Positions 51,730-61,192 of a DNA stretch of 64,000 bases are shown here, piece by piece; within the stretch, counting starts at the first letter, position 1, and every line of letters starts with the position of its first letter. The notes beneath the pieces were generated by a model that saw nothing but the letters and a program-made list of their open reading frames with translations, was not told the DNA's origin and ran no database searches. The stretch spans positions 422,618 through 486,617 of the forward strand of contig JANQSJ010000010.1 in the NCBI GenBank assembly GCA_028284065.1, in the 5' to 3' direction. The translations under genes and the position numbers were made by a program. This DNA is from Parvularculaceae bacterium. Its GTDB lineage: Bacteria > Pseudomonadota > Alphaproteobacteria > Caulobacterales > Parvularculaceae.

Positions 51730-53031
51730 TTAGTCGCTGTTGCGCAAGAGACGCTTTCGGATCGAGGCGGCGTGTCCCGGCAGTCCCTCCGCGTCGGCAA
51801 GCGTTGCGGCGGCCGGCCCGACGCGCCGCAAGGCCTCGGGCGTCGCGCCGACAATGGTCGTGCGCTTCAGAAACGTCAGCGTCGACAGGCCGGACGCATA
51901 GCGCGCCGCGCCCGATGTCGGCAGCACGTGGTTAGGCCCAGCGAGATAGTCGCCGAGCGCTTCGGGGGCATGCCGGCCAAGGAAGAGCGCGCCAGCATGG
52001 CGCACGCGCGCGGCGAGCGCGTCCGGATCCTCCACTGCGAGTTCCAGGTGCTCAGGCGCCAACGCATTCACAAGCTCGGCGGCGTCTTCGAGGGTCGCCG
52101 TCACAATGATAGCCGAGTTGTCGCGCCAGGCCGCGCCGGCTATTTCGGCGCGCGGGTGCGTCGCCAACTGCGCGTCGATGGCGGCGCTCACCGCATCTGC
52201 GAACGCCGCATCGTCAGTGAACAGAACGGACTGCGACGACGGGTCATGCTCCGCCTGGCTCAACAGGTCCGCAGCGATGCAATCGGGATCGTTCGCGCCG
52301 TCCGCTATGACGACGATCTCCGACGGTCCCGCGACGCTGTCGACGCCGACGCGGCCGAAGACCTGGCGCTTCGCCTCGGCGACATAAGCGTTTCCAGGCC
52401 CGACGATCACGTCGACGGGGGCCATCGGGCCAGCCCCAAAAGCGAGCGCGGCGATCGCCTGAGCGCCGCCGATGCGCCAGACGTCGTCAACGCCGGCGAT
52501 TTCCGCGGCGGCGAGGACAACCGGGTTGTCCTCCCCGCCGGGCGTCGGGACGCACATGGCGAGACGCGCAACGCCCGCAGCTTTGGCGGGGATCGCGTTC
52601 ATCAGCACGCTTGACGGATACGCCGCACGGCCGCCCGGCGCATAGAGTCCCGCCGCGTCCACTGGCGTCCAGCGCCAGCCGAGCGTCAGCCCGTCTTCGT
52701 CCGTAAAGCGATGGTCCGTCGGTCGTTGAATGTCGTGGAAGGCGCGAATGCGCGCTGCGGCGAGTTCGAGCGCCTCGCGGACATTGTGATCGATGTCGCG
52801 CAGGGCTTTCGCACGGGCGTCGGCGTCTACGCGCGCGTCGCCTTCCGAAATGTCGTGACCGTCAAACCGCGACGTATAGCCGGCGATAGCTTCGAAACCC
52901 CTCGCGCGAACGTCGGCGATGATATTCGCCACGGCGTCGCGCACATCCGCTGCGTCGTCCCGATGGGCGGCGGCGAAACGTCGAAACGCCTCATCGAAAT
53001 CCGGCTGATCGAAACGAAGGCGCAGCGCCAT
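51730..53031 (-). CDS. hisD: Histidinol dehydrogenase
   Basis: Last step of histidine synthesis: two-step NAD-dependent oxidation of L-histidinol. GLYAPGGRAAYPSSVLMNAIPA split around the conserved loop, VDSVAGPSEIVVIAD, AEHDPSSQ and the catalytic Glu-His in LAPEHLEL are present. 433 aa from ATG 53031, which has TAGGAG eight bases upstream; the longer frame from 53055 lacks such a site. Confidence 0.95.
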   Translation of the reverse strand: MALRLRFDQPDFDEAFRRFAAAHRDDAADVRDAVANIIADVRARGFEAIAGYTSRFDGHDISEGDARVDADARAKALRDIDHNVREALELAAARIRAFHDIQRPTDHRFTDEDGLTLGWRWTPVDAAGLYAPGGRAAYPSSVLMNAIPAKAAGVARLAMCVPTPGGEDNPVVLAAAEIAGVDDVWRIGGAQAIAALAFGAGPMAPVDVIVGPGNAYVAEAKRQVFGRVGVDSVAGPSEIVVIADGANDPDCIAADLLSQAEHDPSSQSVLFTDDAAFADAVSAAIDAQLATHPRAEIAGAAWRDNSAIIVTATLEDAAELVNALAPEHLELAVEDPDALAARVRHAGALFLGRHAPEALGDYLAGPNHVLPTSGAARYASGLSTLTFLKRTTIVGATPEALRRVGPAAATLADAEGLPGHAASIRKRLLRNSD

Positions 53032-53097
53032 TCGCGTGGCTCCTACTTGCGACATAGCTTAAGAAAGAGGCGTAGCTTCGAGTCTTTTCCAAGACGG

Positions 53098-53559
53098 TCA
53101 AGCATCCGAATGGTCAGGCCTAGACCGGGTCGGCCACGGATCGGAAAGATCGGCGAGCCGCACGGAAAGGCTTTCCACATCAAGTTGGACGGCGCCGCCG
53201 CCCGCAAAATCGAGCGTCACGACGCCTTCTCCATCGTCGCCCGGATCGAAACGCATCGCAAGCAGCTCCACGACGGCGTCGCCGGCGCCATCTCCGTCGC
53301 GCAGATAGCGCCGGCGCACCGCCTTTACGTCATCGAAATGCACCCCTGCGCGCACGCGCGCGTTCGCGCCGCCGTCCTCGCCAGCGCACTCCCAAACGAA
53401 ACGGTTTGCGACGAATGCGAATTGACGCCTTTCGGGTAGGAACGCGAAATCGCCCAGCTTCGCGATCGCGTCCTGGAGCACCGACGACATCGCCGCCAGA
53501 TCGTCCGCATCGATCGCCTTCAGCCGGAGCGGCCGATAGTCCATCAGGCTTGGCGCCAT
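53098..53559 (-). CDS. DUF2948-family protein
   Basis: 153-aa conserved alphaproteobacterial protein, function unknown. The family pattern LKAIDADDLAAMSSVLQDAIAKLGDFAFLP (first part), FAFVANRFVWE and VHFDDVKAVRRR is clear. It sits between murA and hisD, its usual place. Confidence 0.88.
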   Translation of the reverse strand: MAPSLMDYRPLRLKAIDADDLAAMSSVLQDAIAKLGDFAFLPERRQFAFVANRFVWECAGEDGGANARVRAGVHFDDVKAVRRRYLRDGDGAGDAVVELLAMRFDPGDDGEGVVTLDFAGGGAVQLDVESLSVRLADLSDPWPTRSRPDHSDA

Positions 53560-53563
53560 TGCG

Positions 53564-54826
53564 CTACTCGCCCCGTACGCGTTCGATCAGCGCGCCGCAA
53601 CGGGCGAGCTTCTGCTCAAGTCGTTCGAAGCCGCGGTCGAGATGGTAGACGCGATTGACGATGGTCTGGCCTTCCGCGCCCAAAGCGGCGAGGACAAGCC
53701 CCATGGACGCGCGCAGGTCAGTCGCCATCACGGGCGCGCCCTTGAGCCGGTCGACGCCCACGACGCTCGCCAATTGTCCGTTAACGGATATCTTTGCGCC
53801 CATGCGCGCAAGCTCAGGCGCATGCATGAAACGGTTCTCGAAAATAGTCTCCCGGATCGACGAGACGCCCTGCGCGGTCGCCATAAGCGCCATGAACTGC
53901 GCCTGGAGATCGGTCGGGAAGCCAGGGAAAGGCTGGGTGACGATGTCGACCGCGCGACAGCGCTCGCCGCGGCGCGCGACCTTCAAGCCTGCGGGCGTTT
54001 CCTCTATGTCGAGACCGCTTTCCTGCAGCGCGCCGACCGCCGCGCCGAGGAGATCGAGTCGCGCCCTGCGCAACAGAAGTTCCCCCCCAGCGACGCCCGG
54101 CGCCATGGCGTAAGCGCCGGTTTCAATGCGGTCAGGCATCACCTCGTGCGCGGCGCCAGACAATGACGCGACGCCCTCAATGCGAATTTCTGATGCGCCT
54201 GCGCCGTCGATCCGCGCGCCCATTTTGATGAGGCACTCGGCGAGATCGGCGATCTCAGGCTCACGCGCGGCGTTGTGGAGCTCCGTGACGCCCTTCGCCA
54301 ACGTAGCGGCGAGCATTGCGTGCTCAGTGGCGCCGACTGATACAAATGGAAAATCGATCCGCGCGCCGACCAGGCCGTGCGGCGCGCGGGCGTTCACATA
54401 ACCTTCGTCGAGATCGATTTCCGCGCCCATGGCGGCGAGAGCCTTTAGGTGCAGGTCCACAGGCCGCGCGCCGATCGCGCAGCCGCCGGGCAGCGAAACC
54501 TTTGCTTCACCTTCCCGCGCCAGAAGCGGCCCTAACACATTGAAAGAAGCGCGCATTTTGCGCACGAGATCATACGGCGCCACAGTCGACGAAATCGTCG
54601 CAGCGCTGAGTTCCACGCCGTCGCCGTCGCGTTCGGCCGCGACGCCGAGTTCGGCCAGCAAACGCAGCAGCATGTTGACGTCCGCAAGCGCCGGCACGTT
54701 CGATAGGCGCAAGGGCTCAGCCGTTAGCAGCGACGCGGCCATGAGCTTGAGCGCGGAATTCTTGGCGCCGCTTATCGTGACCTCGCCGAAGAGGGGCCGT
54801 CCGCCTATGATCGCTAGCTTGTCCAT
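53564..54826 (-). CDS. murA: UDP-N-acetylglucosamine 1-carboxyvinyltransferase
   Basis: First committed step of peptidoglycan synthesis, adding enolpyruvyl from PEP to UDP-GlcNAc. The substrate lysine in GAKNSALKL (Lys22) and the catalytic, fosfomycin-targeted cysteine in [11 protein letters not shown] (Cys116) are both present. 420 aa with the usual inside-out barrel repeats. Four bases upstream of the DUF2948 gene. Confidence 0.96.
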   Translation of the reverse strand: MDKLAIIGGRPLFGEVTISGAKNSALKLMAASLLTAEPLRLSNVPALADVNMLLRLLAELGVAAERDGDGVELSAATISSTVAPYDLVRKMRASFNVLGPLLAREGEAKVSLPGGCAIGARPVDLHLKALAAMGAEIDLDEGYVNARAPHGLVGARIDFPFVSVGATEHAMLAATLAKGVTELHNAAREPEIADLAECLIKMGARIDGAGASEIRIEGVASLSGAAHEVMPDRIETGAYAMAPGVAGGELLLRRARLDLLGAAVGALQESGLDIEETPAGLKVARRGERCRAVDIVTQPFPGFPTDLQAQFMALMATAQGVSSIRETIFENRFMHAPELARMGAKISVNGQLASVVGVDRLKGAPVMATDLRASMGLVLAALGAEGQTIVNRVYHLDRGFERLEQKLARCGALIERVRGE

Positions 54827-54876
54827 CGCCCGTCTAATTCCAATGCAACTGCGGCTGTCCCATGGCGGATCGCAGT

Positions 54877-55080
54877 CTATTGCGCGTCGAAGTCGTCTTT
54901 ATCTTCGCCGCCCGAAGCAATCCCGCGTTCCTTGGTTCGGACTTCGTCGTCTGTTCGCGCATGGCCGCCGCCGGCGGCCTTTCGCCTCCTGAGATTCTCG
55001 CGCAGCGCCGCAGACAGCCGCGCCTCGCGGCTCGTCGGCGCGGCCCGTCGACTGCGTCCATCTTCGCCGCCATTCGCCAT
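54877..55080 (-). CDS. Small basic protein upstream of murA
   Basis: 67-aa charged protein with the stretch [18 protein letters not shown], a pattern I have seen in small alphaproteobacterial proteins at this locus. ATG 55080 has GGGGCG about nine bases ahead. No function known. It lies 50 bases upstream of murA on the same strand. Confidence 0.6.
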   Translation of the reverse strand: MANGGEDGRSRRAAPTSREARLSAALRENLRRRKAAGGGHARTDDEVRTKERGIASGGEDKDDFDAQ

Positions 55081-55148
55081 GATCGCCCCGTCTAGTCCGG
55101 CAGCCGCGGAGGTCAAGCCGCTTTTTGCGCGCTCGATTATTGCGCGAC

Positions 55149-55181
55149 AAAGAGAAGGGGCGGCGCTGACCGCGCCGCCCC
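55149..55181 (-). terminator. Rho-independent terminator of the Asp-box protein gene
   Basis: Read leftward: a perfect 10-bp GC stem (arms 55172-55181 and 55157-55166, five-base loop) followed by TTCTCTTT. It lies 35 bases past the stop of the 55216-58545 gene. Confidence 0.75.
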
Positions 55182-55215
55182 AGCTTGTTGTCCGCCTGCG
55201 GCTCGCGCCAGTGCG

Positions 55216-58200
55216 CTAGTTCTGGCCGCCCGCTTCGGGGATCAGCCCTGCGCCGGCTGTCGGCCCGCCGGCCGCCACGACCGCCGCCTCAAAGGCCGGC
55301 GCCGTCTCATCCTGCAGTTTGACGAGACGCTTGCGTATGTTCGCAAAGTCCTCTTCTGCGTAGGTCAAGACGTCCCGATGAGTGTTTGTCGGCCCATAGG
55401 TGGCGTTGCCGACCCCAACGGCGACCTTGCTAAGTCGGCTCAGCACCGTCTGCGGCGCTTCCTGACCGACCTCAGCCATCGCCTGATTGCCGGCCATCAG
55501 CTCAACGATATCGTCGAGCTCGGTCTTCATCGCCGACCACTGGATGTCGAGTTCAGCCGGCGCGGAGCGCGTCCGCGACAGCGCGACTTTCAGATCGTCG
55601 AGCCGCCCCTCGAGCCGCTCGACGGCGTCCCCCGCCGCACTGACGCCGCGGTCGAGCCGGGCGACCCGCTCCCAGAACGCCACAACCTCGTCGATCGCGG
55701 CGCCGGCGAGCGCGCCTTCGCGCAGGCGCTCCACCTTGAACGGCTGCGGACCTACGAGCTCCTTCGTTTCGCCGCGCACGCGCGTCGACAGCGAAACAGT
55801 GTAGTCGCCCGGCGCGGCCAGGAAACCGCGGACCTGGTCATCCGGCAATTCCGCGCCTCCTGACACCGCAGACATGGGCGGATAGCGCAGATCCCAGGTC
55901 ACCCTGTGGAAGCCCTTGCCGGTCGGTCCATCAATCCGGCGCACCACCTCGCCCGCCTTGTTGCGCACGGTGAGCCAGACTTTCGGATCTTCCTCCCGGC
56001 GTTCGGCTTCCGCCGCCTCGAAGCCTTGGAAGGGAGTGTCCTCTCCGGCTTCGATCTTCTTTTTTTCCGTCTCCTGACGGGTTTCCTCGAGCGTCTTGAG
56101 GCCCTCCTTCAGATAGTAAGTGAAGGTGGCGCCGTAAGGCGGGTTCGGGGCGCGGAAGTACCCATGCCCCTGGCTGCCCTGCTCGCTGAATGCGAGCGGA
56201 TGCTCCTCCATGTACCACCACGCCTTGCGGCCGGCGAAGAGATGCGCCGGCTTTTCAAGCGCCGCCGCATCGACATTTCTGAGCGCGGAAAAATCATCGA
56301 GGATGAAGAAGCCCCGCCCGAAGCTCGCCGCGACGACATCGTTCTCTCGCCGCTGAATGGTGACGTCACGGAAAGAGATCGTCGGCGCGCCGCCTTCAAG
56401 CTGCACCCAGCTTGCGCCGGCGTCCACCGTGAAGAACAGGCCGAATTCCGTGGCGAGGAAGAAGAGGTCCTTATCCACATGATCCTGGACGATACGCCAG
56501 ACGAGATGGCGCTCGGGCAGGTCCCCGACCATGGCTGACCATGTGCGGCCATAGTCCGTACTCTTGTAGAGATACGGCTTGAAGTCGCCGTATTTGTGAT
56601 TATCGAGCGCCACATAGACCGTCGCCGGGTCATGAAGATCAGCGCGGATGTCATTGACAAACGCCGTGTCCGGCACGCCCGGCAGGCCGCCGACCGGAAC
56701 CTTGCTCCAAGTCTTGCCGCCGTCCCTCGTCGTCTGGATGATCCCATCATCCGTACCGATATAAAGTACGTTCTCGTCGAGCGGCGATTCGCCAATCGAG
56801 GTGATAGTGTTGTACTGGGACATGGCGAGAAAATCCCAACCGGCGTCCCACGACCATTGCCGGCCCATCAGCGGCAGGAGCATCCGGTCTTCATTGCGCG
56901 TCAGATCGCCGGAAATCGCCGTCCACGTGTCGCCGCGATCGTCCGACCGCCATAGCCTTTGGGAGGCGAAATAGATCCGCTTCGGGTCATGGCGCGAGAC
57001 ATAGATCGGCGAGTCCCAGTTGAAGCGTTCCGCCGGTTCGCCGGGCTTCGGCTGCGGCTGGATGTGGACGAACTCGCCGGTCGTGCGGTCGACGCGAACG
57101 AGGTTTCCTTCCTGCCACTCCGCATACATAATGTCCGGGTTCCCCGGCTCCGTCGCCGACTGGTGGCCATCCGCGAAGAGAGTCACGAACCAGTCGGAAT
57201 TGCGGATGCCATGCCGATTCAACGTTCGCGAAGGGCCTCCTTGCGAGTTGTTGTCCTGGGTGCCGCCATAGACGTTGTAGAATGGCTCCGCGTCGTCGAC
57301 CGCGACCTTGTAGAACTGCGTCAGCGGAAGATTGTCGATAAAGCGCCAGGTTTTCTCCCCATCGAGGCTTTCATAGAGCCCGCCGTCGGACCCGAACAGA
57401 ATGAAATCAGGGTCCGTCGGATGGAAGGCGATGGCGTGATCGTCGGAGTGCTTATACTCCATGTTCACGCCACTGAACGTCTTGCCGCCATCTTCGGATA
57501 CTTGGCTGTAATTGCTGACGAGGTAGATTTTATCGAACTGGTGCGGGTGAGCGTAGAGCTCCTGATAATAATGCGGGCCGGTCCCGCCGCTGACGGTGTC
57601 GGACATCTTGGTCCATGACGCGCCGCGATCGGCCGACCGCCACACGCCGCCGGAGCGGCGATTGGTCTCAATCGCCGCATAAAGGACATCAGGGTCCTGA
57701 GGGGAGATCGCGAGGCCGATCTTGCCCATGTCGCCATCGGGCAGACCTTTTGTCAGCTCTTCCCAGGTTTCGCCGCCATCGCTCGAAACATGGATGCCGC
57801 TTTCTGGTCCCCCCGCCATATAGGCCGCAACGGTCCGGTGGCGCTGCCAGGTTGCGGCGTAAATGCGGTCGGGATCGCGGGGATCAATGACAATGTCGGT
57901 AACGCCGGTCCATTCGCCTTTCGACAGTACGTTCTTCCATGTCTTGCCGCCGTCCGTCGTTTTATAAAGGCCGCGTTCCCCGCCAGATGACCAGAGCGGC
58001 CCCTGAGCCGCCACCCAGACGGTGTTCGAATCCTCGGGGTGGACGATGATGGTCGAGATGTGCTCGGACTTTTCGAGCCCAAGCTTCTCCCAACTCTCGC
58101 CGCCATCTTTGGAGCGATAAACGCCGTCGCCGAACGCGATATGTCGGCCGCCATGGTTTTCGCCGGAGCCCACCCAGATTGTATGCGGATTGTTCGGGTC

Positions 58201-58545
58201 AAGCGTCACGTCGCCGATGGAATACGACCCCTGTCCGTCAAAAATTGACTCCCAGGTCGTGCCGGCGTTTTCGGTCTTCCAGACGCCGCCGGAGCCGACG
58301 CCAATGTACCAGTTTGAGGGGTCTTCAGGATTGATGGCGATATCGGCGATCCTGCCCGACATGAAGGCGGGTCCAATGCCGCGAAGCTTAAGGCCCTTGA
58401 AGACCTCAGCCGGCATTCTGGCCTCTTCTTGCGCAGCGCCGGCGTCACTCGCCGACACCTGCGCCGCCGCTCCACCGAGCAGGCACATGGCTGCGGCCGG
58501 GCCAACCCAAAAGGCCGCCGATATTTTAATCCTGATACGTTTCAT
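55216..58545 (-). CDS. Large secreted Asp-box (VPS10/sortilin-like) beta-propeller protein
   Basis: 1109-aa exported protein with a signal peptide (residues about 1-28, AAFWVGPAAAMCLLGGAAAQ). It carries about eleven Asp-box repeats (S/T-x-D-x-G-x-T-W type), for example KTENAGTTW, RSKDGGESW, KTTDGGKTW, VSSDGGETW, RSADRGASW, RSDDRGDTW, TTRDGGKTW and KSTDYGRTW, making one or two seven-plus-bladed propellers, as in proteins annotated glycosyl-hydrolase BNR or sortilin-like. A helical C-terminal third follows (ERVARLDRGVSAAGDAVERLEGRLDDL). No catalytic pair is evident; peptide binding or polysaccharide contact are both possible. GGGTAGAG precedes ATG 58545. Confidence 0.85.
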   Translation of the reverse strand: MKRIRIKISAAFWVGPAAAMCLLGGAAAQVSASDAGAAQEEARMPAEVFKGLKLRGIGPAFMSGRIADIAINPEDPSNWYIGVGSGGVWKTENAGTTWESIFDGQGSYSIGDVTLDPNNPHTIWVGSGENHGGRHIAFGDGVYRSKDGGESWEKLGLEKSEHISTIIVHPEDSNTVWVAAQGPLWSSGGERGLYKTTDGGKTWKNVLSKGEWTGVTDIVIDPRDPDRIYAATWQRHRTVAAYMAGGPESGIHVSSDGGETWEELTKGLPDGDMGKIGLAISPQDPDVLYAAIETNRRSGGVWRSADRGASWTKMSDTVSGGTGPHYYQELYAHPHQFDKIYLVSNYSQVSEDGGKTFSGVNMEYKHSDDHAIAFHPTDPDFILFGSDGGLYESLDGEKTWRFIDNLPLTQFYKVAVDDAEPFYNVYGGTQDNNSQGGPSRTLNRHGIRNSDWFVTLFADGHQSATEPGNPDIMYAEWQEGNLVRVDRTTGEFVHIQPQPKPGEPAERFNWDSPIYVSRHDPKRIYFASQRLWRSDDRGDTWTAISGDLTRNEDRMLLPLMGRQWSWDAGWDFLAMSQYNTITSIGESPLDENVLYIGTDDGIIQTTRDGGKTWSKVPVGGLPGVPDTAFVNDIRADLHDPATVYVALDNHKYGDFKPYLYKSTDYGRTWSAMVGDLPERHLVWRIVQDHVDKDLFFLATEFGLFFTVDAGASWVQLEGGAPTISFRDVTIQRRENDVVAASFGRGFFILDDFSALRNVDAAALEKPAHLFAGRKAWWYMEEHPLAFSEQGSQGHGYFRAPNPPYGATFTYYLKEGLKTLEETRQETEKKKIEAGEDTPFQGFEAAEAERREEDPKVWLTVRNKAGEVVRRIDGPTGKGFHRVTWDLRYPPMSAVSGGAELPDDQVRGFLAAPGDYTVSLSTRVRGETKELVGPQPFKVERLREGALAGAAIDEVVAFWERVARLDRGVSAAGDAVERLEGRLDDLKVALSRTRSAPAELDIQWSAMKTELDDIVELMAGNQAMAEVGQEAPQTVLSRLSKVAVGVGNATYGPTNTHRDVLTYAEEDFANIRKRLVKLQDETAPAFEAAVVAAGGPTAGAGLIPEAGGQN

Positions 58546-58919
58546 CTCTACCCTTTTCCCTCGATGTCGGCGCGAAAGTCGCGCCACTTGCCGCAATGCG
58601 CCTGGAAGCGCGGCCACTCGGCCGGCACGCCATGGCGTCGACGCTCCAAGCGCGCCCCAGGCAGGCGCGGCTTCGCCAATCGTTACACAGCCTGCGCCGG
58701 CAAGACGAGCAGTACGCCCACTGAGGGTAAGAAGACGTTAAGTTTCCCGTAATCCGCGCACATCGCCGGTACGACGCGCCTCCTATTGCGCCCCGTGCGA
58801 GCGCGGCACGATAGGCGCACTGATTGCACATTATTCTTCAGAGAGCGAGCGCCGCGCCCACGCGCATCGCTGTTGCCAAGCGCCGGGGCGCTCGCTAGAA
58901 GCCGCGTCTTCGGGTGCCT
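58546..58919. other. Intergenic region with no identified feature
   Basis: About 370 bases upstream of both the Asp-box gene (leftward) and tRNA-Thr (rightward). Short frames occur but none has a ribosome site plus plausible protein. It must hold the two divergent promoters; none is clear by eye. Confidence 0.5.
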
Positions 58920-58994
<75 letters not shown>

Positions 58995-59109
58995 CGGTTT
59001 TCCATGAAAAACAATAGCTTAAACGCCGCCTTATCGCTCTGAAGACTGTCCGAAAGTGTCGCGATATGTCGTGAACTGACCGTGAACGTCTGGAATTGGT
59101 GGTCAAGAA

Positions 59110-59391
59110 TTGGTCAGAAATTCCCGAGCGCAAAAGGGCGAAAAGATCACCCTCGCCGAGGCCGCGGCGCAGCACTATGGCTTCACTGCGCATTGCCGAA
59201 CCTGCCGCCATAGCTGGCCCATCGGCCGCGCCTGGATTGCGCACCACGCGGCGAGTCAGCCGGACGTGAGGCTTGATGAGGTGGAGAATGGATTGCCCTG
59301 CCCGGCATGCCGCAACAAGGGATGTGATTTGTCCCTCCGCCATGAAGGCGGCGAGGCGCTGACAGGGACGGCGTCAATGCCGGGCGCGTGA
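59110..59391 (+). CDS. Small putative zinc-ribbon protein
   Basis: 93-aa frame with the pairs CRTC and CPAC separated by about 35 residues, plus a third CRNKGC cysteine, suggesting a zinc-binding knuckle protein. The LAEAAAQHYGFTAHC start is helix-like. The only available start is TTG at 59110, so the true start is uncertain. Not assigned to a family; typical of small phage-element proteins. Converges on the gene at 59398. Confidence 0.5.
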   Translation: MVRNSRAQKGEKITLAEAAAQHYGFTAHCRTCRHSWPIGRAWIAHHAASQPDVRLDEVENGLPCPACRNKGCDLSLRHEGGEALTGTASMPGA

Positions 59392-59397
59392 TCGGCC

Positions 59398-59601
59398 TCA
59401 CGTAGCTTTCTGTGGCTCGGTCTTTTCGACCGCGTCCAGATGGCAATCTAACCAGTCCAAATTATCGGCAAGAATCTCACCGCCAAGCGTCGGCCCCCAT
59501 TCCTGCGTGTCGGCGACCAACTGCGAAAACTCTCTTAGCTGCCGCTCAATCGAGCGCAGCATGTAGACGTAGTTGTCATCTATAAAGATCTGTCGCGCCA
59601 T
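59398..59601 (-). CDS. Hypothetical small protein
   Basis: 67-aa acidic, mostly helical protein (MARQIFIDDNYVYMLRSIERQLREF at the start, in two parts). No family recognised. ATG has GAGGCCC a few bases upstream, a leader very like that of the next upstream gene. It lies 9 bases downstream of the 85-aa gene in a leftward mini-operon behind the methyltransferase. Confidence 0.55.
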   Translation of the reverse strand: MARQIFIDDNYVYMLRSIERQLREFSQLVADTQEWGPTLGGEILADNLDWLDCHLDAVEKTEPQKAT

Positions 59602-59610
59602 CGACGGGCC

Positions 59611-59868
59611 TCACGTGTATGTTTCATCGTCGTCAAGAAGCACGTTCGGCCCTGACACTTCCGCGCCGCCGCGATTGTCACCAACCACATGCACGTGTGA
59701 AAGGTTTAGGTTTGACGGGCCGGTCGTGAACTTGAGAGCTTCAATCGCCGCGATCTTGACCTCTCGATCTCCCGAGCACTCCGCGATCTTGACAAGCGCT
59801 TCAGCCATCTTGTCGAACGCGACCTCGTCAATTTTGACGTCGTTTCCAATCTTAATTGCCGTTTCCAT
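59611..59868 (-). CDS. Hypothetical small protein
   Basis: 85-aa protein; a helical N-terminal half (VKIDEVAFDKMAEALVKIAEC and VKIAAIEALKF) and a strand-rich second half (LNLSHVHVVGDNRGGAEV) with acidic tail. No family recognised. Preceded by AGAGGCCCGGC before the ATG. Sixteen bases downstream of the methyltransferase gene on the same strand. Confidence 0.55.
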   Translation of the reverse strand: METAIKIGNDVKIDEVAFDKMAEALVKIAECSGDREVKIAAIEALKFTTGPSNLNLSHVHVVGDNRGGAEVSGPNVLLDDDETYT

Positions 59869-59884
59869 GCCGGGCCTCTCGTAC

Positions 59885-61192
59885 CTATGCGGCGTCTGCC
59901 GCGATTTCGTTCAAAACAAGCTCGCCTGCGCCGGCGCTTCCGCGCGCGGCAAGCCGAGCCGAAAGAGTGCGGATCGCATACGCCGCTTGAAGCGGGACAA
60001 CTCCATTTCCGAGCATCCGAAGTCGGTCCACGCGACCAATGTCCAAGCCGGTGGCCACCCCATCAGCCATTCGACGAAAAGCGGGTTCAAGCTCCGGCGA
60101 CTCGGCGAGACATTCTCGCCATTCTGCGAAGTCAGATGGGCCTGGCGGGAAAAGTCCGCCGTATCTGTCGATAGGCATCCCCCGCCCCCTGCTGGATTGT
60201 TCCGATTGCCCGCACCTCGAGGACTGTGTTTGGCTGTCGGCGTACTCCAGAGCTCTTGCGCCTGTATCGCTAGCGGTTTGCCCGCGCCGTTGCCGTTGCC
60301 GTGTTTCGCTTTGAGTTGTGACGCCCGAGCGTTCCAACTCTCTGGTGTCTCGCCGTCGTTGGGATTGCCCGCAGCTGGTGTCGCCCACATGTCTCGCGCC
60401 TGCCCCTCGAGGGTGGGTCGCTCCTTGTCCGGATCGCCCTCGTCTCGGGTATAACTGCCCCTCGACACTCGAGGCGTCTTCCACAACATCGCGATTGTCG
60501 TCAGACTTTCCTGAGAGCCCTTCTTCCCCCGGCTCCGATCTTGAAATCCGAGCCGCGGTTCGTGTGCCGCCGGCGTTGGCCAATTGATTGCCGCGCCCGT
60601 CAACGGCATTGAGCCGGTCCCGAACTTCTGGTTGGATCCGCCCTTTTCGCCATCGCTCGCGATCGGCGACGGCCATGATGAAGACGCGCTTTCTTTGATG
60701 CGACGCGCCAACTTCTGACGCGCTGAACAGTCCGCCCTCCACGAGGAAACCAAGTCTTTGTAGGTCACGGACGACACGCTCTGCGCCGGCAATTTCGTCC
60801 TCGCCAGCAGACAGCATTCCCTCGACGTTTTCGATGAGGACGCCCCATGCGCCGGACTGCACGATGATGCGTCGGGTTGGCGACCAGAGGTCTCGCTCGT
60901 CATTGCTTCCGAGCTTTCGGCCGGCGGCTGAATGCGGCTGACACGGGATGCCGCCAATGACGAAATCCACCGCACCACGCCACGGTCTGCCGTTGAAGCT
61001 GGTGACATCCGACCAGATAGGCGCGTCAGCCATGAGACCTTGCGCAATCGCGTCGACCAAGTGCGCGACGGCGAAGGCTTCCCTCTCCACGTAACAGACC
61101 GCTCGAGCATCCGAGAAAGCGAGCTCGAATCCAAGGTCGAGCCCGCCACCTCCGGTACAGAGGCTAATGACGTTGAGGGGATGTGTAGCCAC
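59885..61192 (-). CDS. DNA (cytosine-5)-methyltransferase, phage-type
   Basis: C5-cytosine methyltransferase of the phage/mobile-element type, likely protecting or marking element DNA. From GTG 61192: motif I SLCTGGGGLDLGF (10-22), motif IV GGIPCQPHS with catalytic Cys84, motif VI ENVEG (121-125), motif VIII GASHQRKRVF, then a long arginine/glycine/serine-rich variable region (about 180-360) and motif IX/X RLRMLGNGVVPLQAAYAIRTL near the end. No restriction partner is adjacent. A second frame is open across the whole gene. The start is uncertain: the frame continues upstream to an ATG at 61546, but this passes through a separate small gene at 61213-61386. Confidence 0.88.
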   Translation of the reverse strand: MATHPLNVISLCTGGGGLDLGFELAFSDARAVCYVEREAFAVAHLVDAIAQGLMADAPIWSDVTSFNGRPWRGAVDFVIGGIPCQPHSAAGRKLGSNDERDLWSPTRRIIVQSGAWGVLIENVEGMLSAGEDEIAGAERVVRDLQRLGFLVEGGLFSASEVGASHQRKRVFIMAVADRERWRKGRIQPEVRDRLNAVDGRGNQLANAGGTRTAARISRSEPGEEGLSGKSDDNRDVVEDASSVEGQLYPRRGRSGQGATHPRGAGARHVGDTSCGQSQRRRDTRELERSGVTTQSETRQRQRRGQTASDTGARALEYADSQTQSSRCGQSEQSSRGRGMPIDRYGGLFPPGPSDFAEWRECLAESPELEPAFRRMADGVATGLDIGRVDRLRMLGNGVVPLQAAYAIRTLSARLAARGSAGAGELVLNEIAADAA

